From: an uncultured bacterium
Lineage (GTDB): Bacteria; Verrucomicrobiota; Kiritimatiellia; RFP12; UBA1067
Direction: 5' to 3'
Assembly: GCA_902775595.1 (NCBI GenBank)
Contig: CACYNF010000021.1
Coordinates: 1-32,399, forward strand
DNA: 32,399 bases
Below the pieces are notes generated by a model. The model did no database searches. It saw only the letters and a list, made by a program, of their open reading frames with translations, and was not told the DNA's origin. Made by a program: the position numbers and the translations under genes. Of this stretch, positions 32,253 through 32,399 are shown piece after piece (position 1 is the first letter of the stretch; each line of letters starts with the position of its first letter).

Positions 32253-32399
32253 AAGCTGCGCTTCTTGATGGATATATAGCGGTGGCGCGGCCGCGGTGGG
32301 GGTGTTTCGGCTTAGGGCTCGCTAGCTTTGCCGCGGATACGCGGCAAAGCTCCGGCGAAAAAGCCGGTGGCGACATCGATTTCGCGGTCTTTCACATTT
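32253..32399 (+). other. Intergenic region after the methyltransferase
   Basis: The last 147 bases of the window contain no supportable gene. They hold two adjacent inverted repeats (32324-32351 and 32352-32367). A TATATA at 32273 lacks the TGn extension seen elsewhere and is not called as a promoter. Confidence 0.5.
32324..32351. repeat. Perfect 12-bp inverted repeat with 4-base loop
   Basis: AGCTTTGCCGCG and its exact reverse complement flank the loop GATA. A second stem CCGGC/GCCGG with loop GAAAAA follows directly (32352-32367). There is no run of T after either stem, so this is not a classical intrinsic terminator. It may be a factor-dependent terminator, an RNA-stabilising structure or a repeated palindromic (REP-like) element. 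Confidence 0.6.

Noticed and set aside
32269..32278. TGGATATATA as an additional extended -10 box
   Set aside because: The hexamer is out of register with the TG and departs from the TGGTATAAT pattern; no gene follows within the window.
32065..32376. Minus-strand 103-codon open frame at the right end
   Set aside because: Low-complexity Arg/Ala/Pro-rich translation, running through the hairpins and opposite the methyltransferase.

Overview
The window looks like part of the surface-polysaccharide region of a GC-rich Gram-negative bacterium. It encodes a lipid A-type acyltransferase, an MsbA-like exporter, a Wzc/Wzz-like tyrosine kinase, an O-antigen ligase-like protein and a YdbH/YnbE/YdbL-type envelope bridge. 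All of these imply an outer membrane. The phylum cannot be read securely. The GC-rich coding, near-leaderless starts behind TGGTATAAT boxes and heptamer mini-repeats would fit an uncultured Verrucomicrobiota/Kiritimatiellota-type genome, but that is inference with low confidence. No tRNA, rRNA, CRISPR array, insertion sequence or phage gene was recognised.

Layout. (a) 1-6296, plus strand: the 3' end of an O-antigen ligase/polymerase-like gene, a Wzz/BY-kinase with tyrosine-glycine repeats at both ends, rmlB, a GMP synthase lacking its glutaminase domain, and argC. (b) 6303-8086, minus strand: a two-gene operon of a short YdbH-like protein and a lipoprotein that appears to be a YnbE-YdbL fusion. 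(c) 8160-14031, plus: a possible 10-codon leader ORF, two glycosyltransferases, an acyl-CoA-synthetase-like protein with a C-terminal membrane anchor, an LpxL/HtrB-type acyltransferase and an unrecognised soluble-plus-membrane fusion. (d) 14037-22013, plus: seven tightly packed genes. They encode three DUF1796-type (putative papain-like) proteins, a tandem kinase-fold protein, an acyltransferase-ACP-adenylation fusion and two glycosyltransferases. (e) 22047-25257, plus: a sugar transaminase, an ATP-grasp ligase and a GT2. (f) 27022-25259, minus: a DUF1796-GT11 fusion. (g) 27080-32252, plus: an ABC exporter, a sugar epimerase, a GT4 and a methyltransferase. The last 147 bases hold a strong double hairpin and no gene.

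Six extended -10 boxes (five TGGTATAAT, one TGATATAAT) mark the starts of units b to g. In five of them the predicted transcript starts 0-4 nt before the start codon, which implies leaderless mRNAs. At the sixth, the same rule points to a small leader ORF whose stop overlaps the next start codon as ATGA.

How the parts may work together (inference): RmlB makes dTDP-4-keto-6-deoxyglucose, and the DegT-type transaminase could aminate it. The ATP-grasp ligase or the acyltransferase-ACP-adenylation protein could then acylate the amino sugar. The glycosyltransferases would assemble the glycan, kinases and acyltransferases would decorate it or its lipid anchor, the ABC exporter would flip it, and the Wzy/Wzc-like pair would polymerise and control its length. 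The best candidate for something undescribed is unit d together with f: four DUF1796-type proteins, all keeping one Cys and a Thr-Gly...His motif, set among glycan-building and acyl-activating enzymes. A second theme is a heptamer mini-repeat that fills two intergenic gaps and both interdomain linkers of the acyltransferase-ACP-adenylation fusion, each linker tract being 63 bases (9 x 7 = 21 codons).
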